The position numbers and the translations under genes were made by a program. Below, one piece after another: positions 52,610 through 62,082 of a stretch of 64,000 nt of DNA; the first letter of the stretch is position 1; every line of letters starts with the position of its first letter. The stretch is from contig CAZIUI010000011.1 of the NCBI GenBank assembly GCA_964542585.1, positions 23,683-87,682 on the forward strand, read 5' to 3'. Source of the DNA: CAYYUA01 sp964542585 (lineage in GTDB: Bacteria > Bacteroidota > Bacteroidia > CAILMK01 > CAYYUA01). Under the pieces are notes generated by a model. It saw only the letters and a list, made by a program, of their open reading frames with translations. It did not search any database and was not told the DNA's origin.

Positions 52610-53725
52610 ATTATCCAACATCCAAAATTTTCTAAAGCAAACAGCTCAGATTTTAATAAGACGTTAAAGCAAAGAGTTGATCATTACTTCAAGCAAAACA
52701 ACATTAGCAAGTTCGGAAACCGTGAAATGGTCGTTAAAACCGTTGTCATGATGTTGCTTTTTGTCACGCCATTCGTTATCCTTGGCTCAGGCTTGGTTAG
52801 TAGCGTATGGATGCTATTTGTACTCTATTTTATTAGCGGATTTGGTATGGCAGGTATTGGGATGGGTGTCATGCATGATGCCAACCATGGCTCCTATTCC
52901 AAAAACCGGAAAATCAATGATTGGCTAAGCCTTACCATGAATTTGATTGGTGCTAATGCCTACGTGTGGCGATTTCAGCATAACATGTTGCATCATACTT
53001 ACACCAATATTGAAGGGTCTGACGAAGATATTGCCACCCCGGTTTTTCTTCGCTTTTCTCCCCATGACCATCATAAATGGATTCACCGTTTCCAGCACAT
53101 CTATGGGTGGTTTTTCTATGGAATCTCCACGATAGCATGGATTACTGCTAAAGATTACAACAACCTGGCCCACTTCTACAAAGAAGGATTGATTAAAAAG
53201 AAAAATGACTATCGCCAGGCAATTATAAAGCTCACGGCCTGGAAAATTTTTTACTATGCTTTTGCTTTAATCCTGCCGCTGATTATGGTTCCCCTATCAT
53301 CCTGGCTGGTGGTTGCAGCTTTTCTTAGTTTCCACTTCATGACTGGTTTGATTATAACCATGATCTTTCAGACGGCCCACGTCATGCCCAGTACGGAGTA
53401 TCCTTTACCCAATGAGAATGGGGTTATTGAGAATGATTGGACCTTGCATCAATTGATAACTACCACCAATTATTCCCCGAATAGTAGGGTCTTTGCGTGG
53501 TTTATAGGGGGGTTGAATCATCAAGTAGAGCACCATCTTTTCCCAGGTATATGTCACGTTCATTATAAACGCATAGCTCCCATTGTCAAGGAAACTGCTG
53601 AGGAATACGGGATTCCTTACCAGACCATTCCTACCTTTTGGCAGGCTTTAAAATATCATACCCAAATGCTGCGGGATCTTGGACGCAGGGATACTGCCGA
53701 GGATATGGCTATGAGCAAAACCTGA
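52610..53725 (+). CDS. Membrane fatty acid desaturase, copy 1
   Basis: This di-iron acyl desaturase has the three histidine boxes M-H-D-A-N-H-G, Q-H-N-M-L-H-H and H-Q-V-E-H-H, separated by membrane helices as in acyl-CoA/acyl-lipid desaturases. The first ATG is at 52727 (332 residues from there). However, the frame upstream of it encodes I-I-Q-H-P-K-F-S-K and about 30 more residues that are conserved, mostly with synonymous changes, in the second copy at 60142. This stretch holds no ATG, GTG or TTG; the earliest conserved candidate is an ATT at 52610, with a stop at 52598. The listed extent uses that ATT (371 residues). It stands alone downstream of a long AT-rich spacer. Confidence 0.85.
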   Translation: MIQHPKFSKANSSDFNKTLKQRVDHYFKQNNISKFGNREMVVKTVVMMLLFVTPFVILGSGLVSSVWMLFVLYFISGFGMAGIGMGVMHDANHGSYSKNRKINDWLSLTMNLIGANAYVWRFQHNMLHHTYTNIEGSDEDIATPVFLRFSPHDHHKWIHRFQHIYGWFFYGISTIAWITAKDYNNLAHFYKEGLIKKKNDYRQAIIKLTAWKIFYYAFALILPLIMVPLSSWLVVAAFLSFHFMTGLIITMIFQTAHVMPSTEYPLPNENGVIENDWTLHQLITTTNYSPNSRVFAWFIGGLNHQVEHHLFPGICHVHYKRIAPIVKETAEEYGIPYQTIPTFWQALKYHTQMLRDLGRRDTAEDMAMSKT

Positions 53726-53929
53726 TTTCAGTAATTAGATTGAAGCGGTTTGACCTCATGTGCCTCTTATTCAACCTGCCATGGCTGTGATAAGGCCTGT
53801 AATTTGAGCGGTAATTACCAATTGTGGGTAATTGAAGGGTAACGCTAAACATAAATTCTTGATCAACAAACTTGGTTTTAAGGTGACTTTATACAATCAG
53901 GGAACAATAAAAACTTTTGCTATATCCCT

Positions 53930-54334
53930 TTATGTAATTAATCTTATGGTAAAAGGATACCGGTAATAATAACCTTGGTTGGCCTTTACAGATGCTATAA
54001 TTATTAATACAATGTAGGCTAAGGTGTAAAACACCAAAAGGGTTAAAATGGTGATCCATCTGACAAAAGCTTTTGGATCTGTAACCAGCGAAAAGACCAG
54101 GCCACTAATTAGTACCAAACCATAAAGCGTATAGGTTATCTGGAAATTAAGGGATTCTTTACCTTGGTCATCTACCAGATAATGATTGGATTTTTTCAAC
54201 AGCCACACGACCAGGGGTCCAATAAAATTGCCGAAAGGAATGGCCAGACCTGCAAGCCCTAAAACGTGGCACAGCATAGCCATTTGACAGTCATCTTTTG
54301 TAGCGTCTACCGCCAAATTTTGTTGATTGCTCAT
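53930..54334 (-). CDS. DUF4870 membrane protein
   Basis: This 134-residue protein has three to four helices. The DUF4870 pattern is visible: M-L-C-H-V-L-G-L-A-G, F-G-N-F-I-G-P-L-V-V-W-L-L-K-K, K-E-S-L-N-F-Q-I-T-Y-T-L-Y, and a C-terminal Y-Y-R-Y-P-F-T-I-R-L-I. The start is at the ATG at 54334, though an ATG at 54340 is equally possible. The tail is closely matched by a truncated relative at 63325-63492. Function is unknown. Confidence 0.87.
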   Translation of the reverse strand: MSNQQNLAVDATKDDCQMAMLCHVLGLAGLAIPFGNFIGPLVVWLLKKSNHYLVDDQGKESLNFQITYTLYGLVLISGLVFSLVTDPKAFVRWITILTLLVFYTLAYIVLIIIASVKANQGYYYRYPFTIRLIT

Positions 54335-54340
54335 AACCAT

Positions 54341-54830
54341 AAGATTCCGTTTGATTAATTCTAAATAATCCTTTCGAATGATTAAATACTTTTGGTAAAG
54401 GGTTTTATTGTAACAATTTTAAGTTCAAAGACAAAAAAATCAGCATGCCCATAACCCTTTTAATAAAAAGTTGCTTAGATGGGTACGGAATTAATTCGTG
54501 CTCATAATTCAAGCAAATGGGCTTTAGTCTATCTAAAATATGGTGGTGGTTATAACGGCCTTTTATTCTAAAAAGTCTTTGCAGTTTCCAATCCGGTTCA
54601 AAGCACGACCCCCATCAAGGTCCAGTAAATGATAGGCGCTTTGACAATAAACCTTGGTTTTCGTGATGAGGGTTTCTTCTAATATGTAAAAAAAATTAAT
54701 CCCCTAAAGCACGTCATACAAGACTTCCTTATATCCACTAGAGCAAAAGGGTAAATATTGATGAACAAAATGTTTATTCAAGTGTATAAATGTTTTACTT
54801 TATGGTGTCTGTGAAACTAAAACTAAATTT
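54341..54830. other. Intergenic region upstream of susC
   Basis: About 490 bp, AT-rich, with no gene that I can support. A weak -7-like TACTTTAT lies near 54794, ahead of the susC start. The base composition changes to a more GC-rich type just after this stretch. Confidence 0.5.
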
Positions 54831-57800
54831 ATGGAAAATTGTTACTCAGCAGCGATTGGGGGAAATTATGTATCCCTTGCTGATCGCACATTGAAAACCA
54901 TTGTCAATCACCTCTTAATGGGCCTTCTGGCCCTTTTTTTATTTGTAGGCTCAGTGAACGCTCAGGATCGTGTGGTCTCTGGAACTATTACAGATACTGA
55001 GGGTAAGCCACTCGTGGGAGCTTCTATTCTCGCCAAAGGCACTACAAGCGGTACTGCTACGGATGGAAAGGGGAACTACAGCCTAAACGTACCAGAAGGC
55101 ACTGACTCCCTGCGGATCTCCTACGTAGGTTTTAAAACTAAGGTTGTTGCCGTCAACAACCGATCAGAAATTAACGTGTCCCTGAGTAACCGCTCCCTGG
55201 AGGAGGTAGTGGTGACAGCGCTTGGGGTTGAGCGGGAAGAAAAGGCCCTTGGCTACGCTGTCCAGAAAGTAGATGGTTCCAGCCTGGATAAAGCTAAGGA
55301 AACCAATGTGGTCAATTCAATTTCAGGAAAAGCCGCCGGGTTAACGTAACTGCCAACTCAGCTGGCCCAAGTTCCTCCTCCAATATCACGATTCGCGGCT
55401 CTAACTCGCTCACTGGGAACAATCAAGCCCTGTTCCTCGTGAATGGTATGCCGATCACCAATGGCCTGAATGCTCCTGGTGACGGCCTGAATGGTTCTAC
55501 TACCATCGATTTCGGGAATGCGGCTGGCCTTATCAATCCCGATGACATTGAGTCCGTTAACGTGCTGAAAGGGCCAACGGCAGCAGCGCTTTACGGGACT
55601 CGTGCCTCTAACGGAGTGGTTCTGATCAAAACCAAGAATGGGCAGGGCACTGAAGGATTTGGCGTATCGGTTAACTCCTCTACTACCTTTGAGTCTGTTC
55701 TTAAGCTTCCCAACTATCAAAATCAATACGGTGGTGGTAAAGAAGGAAAATACACTTACCGAGACGGAACTAGTTACACTAGTGGTTACTACGATGCTTT
55801 CGGTGAGAGCTGGGGCCCTCGAATGGATGGTAAAATGGTTAAGCAGTGGGAAGATGAAGAGCCTACTCCTTTTACACCGGCCGAAAACAACATCCGGGAT
55901 TTCTTCAACACTGGTGTTACTTTCACTAACAACATAGCTATCACCAATTCTACCGAAAATAGTGACCTGCGCCTTTCCTATACCAATAAGGATCAGCAAG
56001 GCGTGGTACCCAATACTGGCCTGGAACGGCACACCTTTTACGCTAGCCTTGGCAGTGATATAACCAAGGATCTGAGCGTTCGCGGGAATTTTTCCTTCAT
56101 CAATGGCTCTTCTGACAACGTGCCAAATGCGGGGTATGATGAGTCATCCTCTATCATGTACGGCTGGCTGTGGTACCCTCGTCACGAAGAGATTGGCCAG
56201 CTAAAAAATTACTGGACCGATCAGGGGACCCAGCAAAACCACTTTGAGTCCCTCTGGACCAATAATCCTTACTTCCTGGTAAATGAAAACACGAACAGCT
56301 ACGAGCGAAACCGTTTTATCGGAAATATCCGCGTCAATTATGATCTGACCGACAAGTTCAGTCTGCGCTGGCGCAGTGGCGGTGATATCAATGATGAGGG
56401 CCGACAGTTCCGCAGAGCTTTCTCTACGCGAAAGCTGCCGTTCGGAAGCTACCGGAAGGATGAGCTAAACTTCATGGAGACCAACCATGAGCTGTTGATG
56501 ACCTACAGCCANNNNNNNNNNNNNNNNNNNNNNNNNNNNNNNNNNNNNNNNNNNNNNNNNNNNNNNNNNNNNNNNNNNNNNNNNNNNNNNNNNNNNNNNN
56601 NNNNNNNNNNNTGGTCCAGTACGCTGCCAACAGACAACAATTCCTACTTCTATCCCTCAGTTTCTGGTAGTGCTATCATTTCCGATGTGCTAAATGTGCC
56701 TTCCTCTTCTCCCGTATCTTTTGCCAAGGTCCGGGCTAGCTATGCTGAGGTTGGTGGTGACACGGATCCTTACAATATCCGGAACACCTTCCAGTACGGC
56801 AATAATTGGAGCGGCCAGCCAGTCGCTTCTGAAAACCCCACGCTGAACAATCCTAATCTAAAGCCTGAGCAGACCACTACCTACGAGGTAGGGGCTGATG
56901 TCCGGCTTTTTAATGGAGCATTAGGGCTGGATGTCACTTATTACAATATCCGTAGTAAAGATCAGATCATTAACGTTCCAGTAGCCGCCAGCAGCGGGTA
57001 TGACAACCGCTTCATCAATGCTGGTGAGATCCAAAACCGGGGCGTAGAGATCATGCTGAATGCCAGCCCTATCCAGAACGAGAATGGCTTTAGCTGGAGC
57101 TTTAATATTAACTACGGCCAGAATACTAGCAAGGTCGTCTCCCTGACTGAAGGTATCAACAATTATCAGTTGGCTTCAGACATGTATCCGGCCGATGGTG
57201 GTGCTGACCTTTCCTTTGAAGCTCGTGAAGGTCAGGAATTCGGCCAGCTAGTCGGCAAAGGCCTTAAAAGGGTAGAAGACGGTAAGTTTGAAGGAGAGAT
57301 CATCCACGAAGATGGTCTGCCGGTAGAAACCGATCAGAAAGTTTCCGCTGGTTCTTATCAGCCGGATTTCCGCCTGGGTGTTAGCAATACGCTGAGTTAC
57401 AAGAACATCTCCCTTAACTTCCTGATCGATGGTCAGGTAGGCGGTAAGATTTATAGCCGCACGCACACGATGTTAGCCACTGGCGGTGCCATTACCAATG
57501 AAGATGATGACAACATTGGTAGCACACTGGAAGGCCGTGGCGACTATACCCCGCAGTACACCACCAATAGCGATGGTGAGGTGGTCGTTGAAAAGGATGA
57601 CCAGGGGAACCCGGTTTATGTAGAAAATGAAGCACCTTCAGGTTATACCGGAGATGGTGTTAAAAATGTAGGCACGGAAGAAAATCCGGAATACGTACCC
57701 AACGATAAGACCGTACCGACCCGTGATTACTTCTACCAGTACTATGGGAATGGGTTTAACCGGGATATCGTCACAACCGGCACCTATGATGCGACCTTCT

Positions 57801-58036
57801 TTAAGCTTCGGGAGGTAACCCTGACGTACCAGTTTCCTGAAAGATGGTTCGAGAACGGCATTGTAGAGGATGCTGCCTTCTCACTAGTTGGCCGGAACCT
57901 ATTGCTCTGGACCCAGGTGCCTTCGATCGATCCGGAGACCTATTCGATCCGTAACGGGCGGATCATTCAGGGCTACGAAAGCACCCAGCTGCCCTCTACC
58001 AGAAGCTATGGTTTCAACTTCAGTGTTACATTTTAA
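54831..58036 (+). CDS. SusC/RagA-type TonB-dependent outer-membrane transporter (frameshift and N gap)
   Basis: The protein has a signal peptide (ending S-V-N-A-Q), a CarboxypepD_reg-like domain (V-S-G-T-I-T-D...G-A-S-I-L-A-K), the E-V-V-V-T-A-L-G TonB-box-like junction, the plug (I-R-G-S-N-S-L, F-L-V-N-G-M-P-I, V-L-K-G-P-T-A-A-A-L-Y-G) and a large barrel ending Y-G-F-N-F-S-V-T-F. Such transporters work with a SusD lid to import glycans or peptides. The frame breaks near 55338-55340: GGG should probably be GGGG to give A-G-V-N-V-T, but as it stands there is a stop at 55347. A run of 100 N at 56512-56611 interrupts the barrel. The gene is 19 bp upstream of susD. Confidence 0.9.
56512..56611. 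other. Assembly gap of 100 N inside susC
   Basis: Exactly 100 N, the usual placeholder for a gap of unknown length. The flanking protein segments (L-L-M-T-Y-S before, W-S-S-T-L-P after) are normally separated by more residues in this family than 100 nt can encode, so the real gap is probably longer. Confidence 0.97.
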
Positions 58037-58055
58037 CCGCTAAATCTCCTTAAGT

Positions 58056-59651
58056 ATGAAAATCCTAAGAACCCTTATACCCCTGTCTTTTGTAGCGCTG
58101 ATGTTTGGCATCAGCAGCTGTGATGATAAAGACTTTGAAGAGCTTAACTCTAACCCGAACCAGCCGGAATCTGTGGAGCCGAACCTGCTCCTGCCGGGCA
58201 TTATCCGCCGCACTACCAATAATGCGGTGGATAACAGCTTCCTTTCGGGTAACATTGTAGCGCAGACCGCTACCAAGACCCTGCGTGTAGAAGACGAACT
58301 TTACATCCTGGGCAGTTTGCCAGAGCTTTGGACCACACACTACGATGCTCTCCGTGATTTGGAGAACATTGAGGAGCAGGCCATTGAAAGTGGCAATGAG
58401 AACTACCGGGGCATTGCCCTGGTCATGGAGGCATGGCTATACTCGGTACTGACCGATGCCTACGGGGATATTCCGTATGACCAGGCCACAAGCGGAGACG
58501 AAGGCGAATTCACCCCCGAATATACGCCTCAAGAGCAGGTTTACCTTGGTGGTCTGGAAGGCACTGCCTTTTCTAATGAAGAGCCGGGCATTATAGCACT
58601 GCTGGACCAAGCTAACAGTCTGCTGGATCGCAGCGGCCAGAGTGTAAGCGGTGATATTCTGTATGACGGAAACGTCAGAAAGTGGAAGAAGTTCTGCAAT
58701 TCCCTGAAGCTGCGGCTGCTTACCCACTTGTCCAGCCGTAACGATCGGGTGGCCCTGATCAGCAGGAAGATGCAGGAGGTGGCTTCCAACCCTACCCAAT
58801 TCCCGATCTTCGGAAGCAGCGAGGATAATGCAGTGCTTAGCTATCTGCAAGCTTTTCCGAATCAGTACCCGCTAATCCCATTGAAGATCGGAGATTTTGA
58901 TGCGGTAAACCTGAGCGCTACCGCAGACTCCGTCATGAAGAGCCTCAATGATCCCCGCTTACAGGAATATGCCCGTCCTTCTAACATTGATGACATCATC
59001 AGTGCAAGTTCAGATACCACCATTGAAGCTGAGTACGATGGGCTCCCGAATGGTTTTCAAGCCTCGGCCGATGAGAAGGAGGGTGCTGCCTCCCGGCTGG
59101 GATACCGGTACTATGATTATCCGGACCACCCGCAGCGCGCTGAAAAAGCTAAGGGTATCATCATGACCAATGCTGAGCTGCAGTTCATTCTGGCTGAAGC
59201 CAGAACGCGCGGCTGGATCAATACGGGTAACGCTGAAGACTTTTACCGGAACGGCATCGTTAGCGCGATGACTTATTATGACGTTTCTCTGCCGGATTCC
59301 GGTAGTGTGACCAGCATCCAGGAGTATTACGATCAGTCTGAGGTGAACCTGAGTGATGCCAGCGGGCAGCAGGAGCAACTGGAATACATTGCCCAGCAAA
59401 AATGGCTGGCGCTGTGGTTCCACGGGCTGGAGCCCTTCTTTGAGCTTCGCCGGAACCTGAACGATCAGGCAAACAGCAATGAAGTGCTAAGTTACCTGAC
59501 ACCGGCTGAGGAAAGCCGGATTGGTAACCGCTTTCCTTACCGCTTCCGGTATCCTGGTAATGCGGAAAGCCTGAACCAGCAGGAATTCCAATCAGCCATC
59601 AATAGCCAGGGTCCTAATGACGTTACAACGGACATCTGGCTGACAGAATAA
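58056..59651 (+). CDS. SusD/RagB family outer-membrane lipoprotein
   Basis: This 531-residue lipoprotein has a signal ending I-S-S-C-D-D-K-D-F and the SusD TPR-like helical core (Y-R-G-I-A-L-V-M-E-A-W-L-Y, L-T-D-A-Y-G-D-I-P-Y, F-I-L-A-E-A-R). It also has the late W-L-A-L-W-F-H-G-L-E-P-F-F-E-L-R-R and the final N-x-x-x-V/T-D-I-W type end. It fits the SusD-like 2 branch. SusD proteins cap the SusC barrel and capture the substrate. No glycoside hydrolase, sulfatase or protease gene adjoins the pair, so the substrate is unknown. A terminator follows. Confidence 0.93.
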   Translation: MKILRTLIPLSFVALMFGISSCDDKDFEELNSNPNQPESVEPNLLLPGIIRRTTNNAVDNSFLSGNIVAQTATKTLRVEDELYILGSLPELWTTHYDALRDLENIEEQAIESGNENYRGIALVMEAWLYSVLTDAYGDIPYDQATSGDEGEFTPEYTPQEQVYLGGLEGTAFSNEEPGIIALLDQANSLLDRSGQSVSGDILYDGNVRKWKKFCNSLKLRLLTHLSSRNDRVALISRKMQEVASNPTQFPIFGSSEDNAVLSYLQAFPNQYPLIPLKIGDFDAVNLSATADSVMKSLNDPRLQEYARPSNIDDIISASSDTTIEAEYDGLPNGFQASADEKEGAASRLGYRYYDYPDHPQRAEKAKGIIMTNAELQFILAEARTRGWINTGNAEDFYRNGIVSAMTYYDVSLPDSGSVTSIQEYYDQSEVNLSDASGQQEQLEYIAQQKWLALWFHGLEPFFELRRNLNDQANSNEVLSYLTPAEESRIGNRFPYRFRYPGNAESLNQQEFQSAINSQGPNDVTTDIWLTE

Positions 59652-59697
59652 ATGCCTGCTCACCCAGCGAGTAGCTTCTTAACCATTTATCTGCAAG

Positions 59698-59730
59698 CCG
59701 CAGTCCTTCCAGAGGGCTGCGGTTTTTTTT
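59698..59730 (+). terminator. Terminator after susD
   Basis: CCGCAG-TCC and GGG-CTGCGG pair around a short loop and run into eight T residues, about 47 nt after the susD stop. Confidence 0.9.
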
Positions 59731-60141
59731 GGACCTGTGAGCAACGTAGTGAAGCACCAGAGCCCGGAAAGCGCTCTTTGTAATGCAGCAGGCTGACAAG
59801 TCTGACAGTTGTCGTGGTCAGGCAGGTCCATATCTTCAGGGTGACTCGTCATAGCTGACCCCGGTTAAAGGCAGCACGGTAAGCAGTCCTGTTTCTGGCT
59901 CATAACCGCGGCCTTTTTGTCAGTCTTTGTGGTAAAAAACGGTGAACTCCAGTTAGTTAGCCGTGTTATTTTTTTTTACTTATCGGGTAAGGTTTATGCT
60001 AAAGTTTAATCATTAGTAAGAACCGGTTGCCTGTAAATAGTGCATGAAACGAGCTTTAGCAAGGATAACGATCTGCGGGCAATCCCGGAACCCTGAGTCA
60101 GCGTTAGCCCTTCTTCGATTTTTTAGCATTAAACGATTAGC
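59731..60141. other. Intergenic region between susD and the second desaturase
   Basis: About 410 bp without a gene that I can support. The last 25 bp before the desaturase frame resemble the matching stretch ahead of desaturase copy 1 (a T run, then a stop codon and an ATT-rich start region). Confidence 0.5.
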
Positions 60142-61257
60142 ATTATTCAACACCCGAAATTCTCCAGAGCCAACAGCAGCGGCTTTTCAAAAACGCTGAA
60201 GCAGCGTGTAGACCAGTATTTCAAGCAGCACAACATCAGTAAGTTTGCTAACCGCGAGATGGTCGTAAAGACCATTCTCATGCTGGTCCTCTTTATCACC
60301 CCGTTTATCATCATGGCCTCCGGCGCGGTGCACAGTGCCGGGCTACTGTTCGGCCTTTACCTGGTAAGTGGCCTCGGCATGGCCGGCATCGGCATGGGCG
60401 TAATGCACGATGCCAATCATGGATCCTATTCTAAAAACCGGCAGGTCAACCGTCTCCTGGGCCTCACGATGAACCTGATCGGGGCTAATGCCTATGTGTG
60501 GAAGATTCAGCACAACATGCTGCACCATACTTACACCAATATTGAAGGGGCGGATGATGACATCGTTACTCCGTTTTTCCTGCGGTTTTCCCCTCATGAA
60601 GAGCAGCACTGGATGCACGGCTACCAGCACATTTACAGTTGGTTTTTCTACGGGCTTTCCACCTTGTCGTGGGTGACCACCAAGGACTTCAATAACCTGA
60701 AAGAGTTTTACCAAAAGGGCCTGATGAAAGAAAAGCGCACCTATCGGCAGGAGCGCTTGCGCCTGTCCGCCTGGAAGGCCTTCTACCATGCCTTTGCCCT
60801 GGTGCTGCCCATAATCATGGTATCTGTTTCCCCTTTCCTGGTCTTAGCTGCTTTTGTAAGCATGCACTTTATGACGGGGTTGGTCATTACGATAATCTTT
60901 CAGACCGCCCACGTGATGCCCAGCACAGCCTATCCGCTGCCCGATGAAAATGGGGTTGTGGCCAATGACTGGACGCTGCACCAATTGGTAACCACTACGA
61001 ATTACGCGCCTAACAGCACAGTCTTCGCCTGGCTGATCGGCGGCCTGAATCATCAGGTAGAACACCACTTGCTACCTGGTATCTGCCACGTGCACTACAA
61101 GCACTTAGCGCCCATCGTTAAGCAAACCGCTGAGGAATATGGTATTCCTTACCATTCAAAGCCTACCTTTTGGGACGCCCTGACCGATCATACGCGAATG
61201 CTCAGAGCGCTGGGGCAGAAAGAAACAGCGGAAGATAGCGTTGTGAGGGAGGAATAA
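60142..61257 (+). CDS. Membrane fatty acid desaturase, copy 2
   Basis: This is a paralogue of the desaturase at 52610, same length (332 residues from the shared ATG, here 60259) and roughly 70% identical by eye. All three histidine boxes are kept (H-D-A-N-H-G, H-N-M-L-H-H, H-Q-V-E-H-H). Its DNA is much richer in G+C at third positions. The frame upstream of 60259 encodes S-I-I-Q-H-P-K-F-S-R and on to F-A-N-R-E, matching copy 1 but without ATG, GTG or TTG. The stop at 60130 limits the extension, and the ATT shared with copy 1 is at 60142 (another ATT at 60136). The listed start is that shared ATT. Confidence 0.85.
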   Translation: MIQHPKFSRANSSGFSKTLKQRVDQYFKQHNISKFANREMVVKTILMLVLFITPFIIMASGAVHSAGLLFGLYLVSGLGMAGIGMGVMHDANHGSYSKNRQVNRLLGLTMNLIGANAYVWKIQHNMLHHTYTNIEGADDDIVTPFFLRFSPHEEQHWMHGYQHIYSWFFYGLSTLSWVTTKDFNNLKEFYQKGLMKEKRTYRQERLRLSAWKAFYHAFALVLPIIMVSVSPFLVLAAFVSMHFMTGLVITIIFQTAHVMPSTAYPLPDENGVVANDWTLHQLVTTTNYAPNSTVFAWLIGGLNHQVEHHLLPGICHVHYKHLAPIVKQTAEEYGIPYHSKPTFWDALTDHTRMLRALGQKETAEDSVVREE

Positions 61258-61406
61258 AACCTGAATACCTGTAAAGATCCATTGGACTTGCCATTCTTTT
61301 TGGTCCTTAACCATACCGCTTTGAATTAAACGCCTGAAGCATTGCTAATAAAACCAAAAAGCACAGGGGCAGAACTCAGGATTGCCAGGAACAGGACCTT
61401 GGGCGT

Positions 61407-61952
61407 TTGACGCGAACCACCCATACCATCAAAGACCTTGAGCAATTTCATGGGCATTTGTGCGATGGCCTGGTAGTGGGCGCTCTGGGCCTGAAGCAGG
61501 TTTTCCGGGAGCTCTATCCCGATAGTCCCATTGACCGGACCAACCTGCGGGTGGTCAGCAAGCCGGCTCCCTGCCTGGCCGATGTAGCGGCTTACCTGAC
61601 GGGTGGCCGTTACCAGTACCACCCCTTTTATGTGGATACCGCTTTTGAGGGTTTGTTCGTGGTTCAGCGGAAAGCGCATGAGCACGCGTATGCCGTGGCT
61701 TTGAAGCCGGGCGTCAAACCCCGGGCCATCGACAGCATGGACGCCCTGGCCGTCAAGCAACAGTTATCTCCCTGTGCGGTGGACAGCCTGAAGAAGCTGG
61801 AGGCGGCTTTTACCCAAAAGCTTTACGAATCCGACCCCGACCGCATTTTTAGGGTCAAAAGGCTGGAAGCCTTCGAATGGGCGCCAGAGCTCAGCAATGA
61901 CTACGCGAAGACCGATATCCTCAACAAAGATTTGCCGGAATGCGCGCCTTAG
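61407..61952 (+). CDS. Lone FmdE-type domain protein
   Basis: This 181-residue protein begins with F-H-G-H-L-C-D-G-L-V-V-G (His15, His17, Cys19), the metal-site motif of the FmdE domain known from subunit E of formylmethanofuran dehydrogenase and from many stand-alone proteins. Here Asp replaces the usual proline after the cysteine. The zinc-ribbon tail found in longer members is absent. The rest contains S-K-P-A-P-C-L-A-D-V-A, which could add a second metal-binding cysteine. The start is a TTG. No methanofuran or molybdenum enzyme genes adjoin it, so the role is unknown. Confidence 0.78.
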   Translation: MTRTTHTIKDLEQFHGHLCDGLVVGALGLKQVFRELYPDSPIDRTNLRVVSKPAPCLADVAAYLTGGRYQYHPFYVDTAFEGLFVVQRKAHEHAYAVALKPGVKPRAIDSMDALAVKQQLSPCAVDSLKKLEAAFTQKLYESDPDRIFRVKRLEAFEWAPELSNDYAKTDILNKDLPECAP

Positions 61953-62082
61953 GCTGACCAATAGAATAAGACCAATTGGATGGACGGATTAGGTTTAGCG
62001 AAATAGCACCATTGCCCGGCTTTAGCCGTATCACCAGCTTGATCCAGGATTGGGCCCTGCCAAGCAGGCCACTACACCCCGT

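Noticed and set aside
49481..54334. Search for a rhodopsin gene near blh
   Set aside because: No seven-helix frame with the retinal lysine motif was found; neighbours are Mth938-like, crtY, desaturase and DUF4870.
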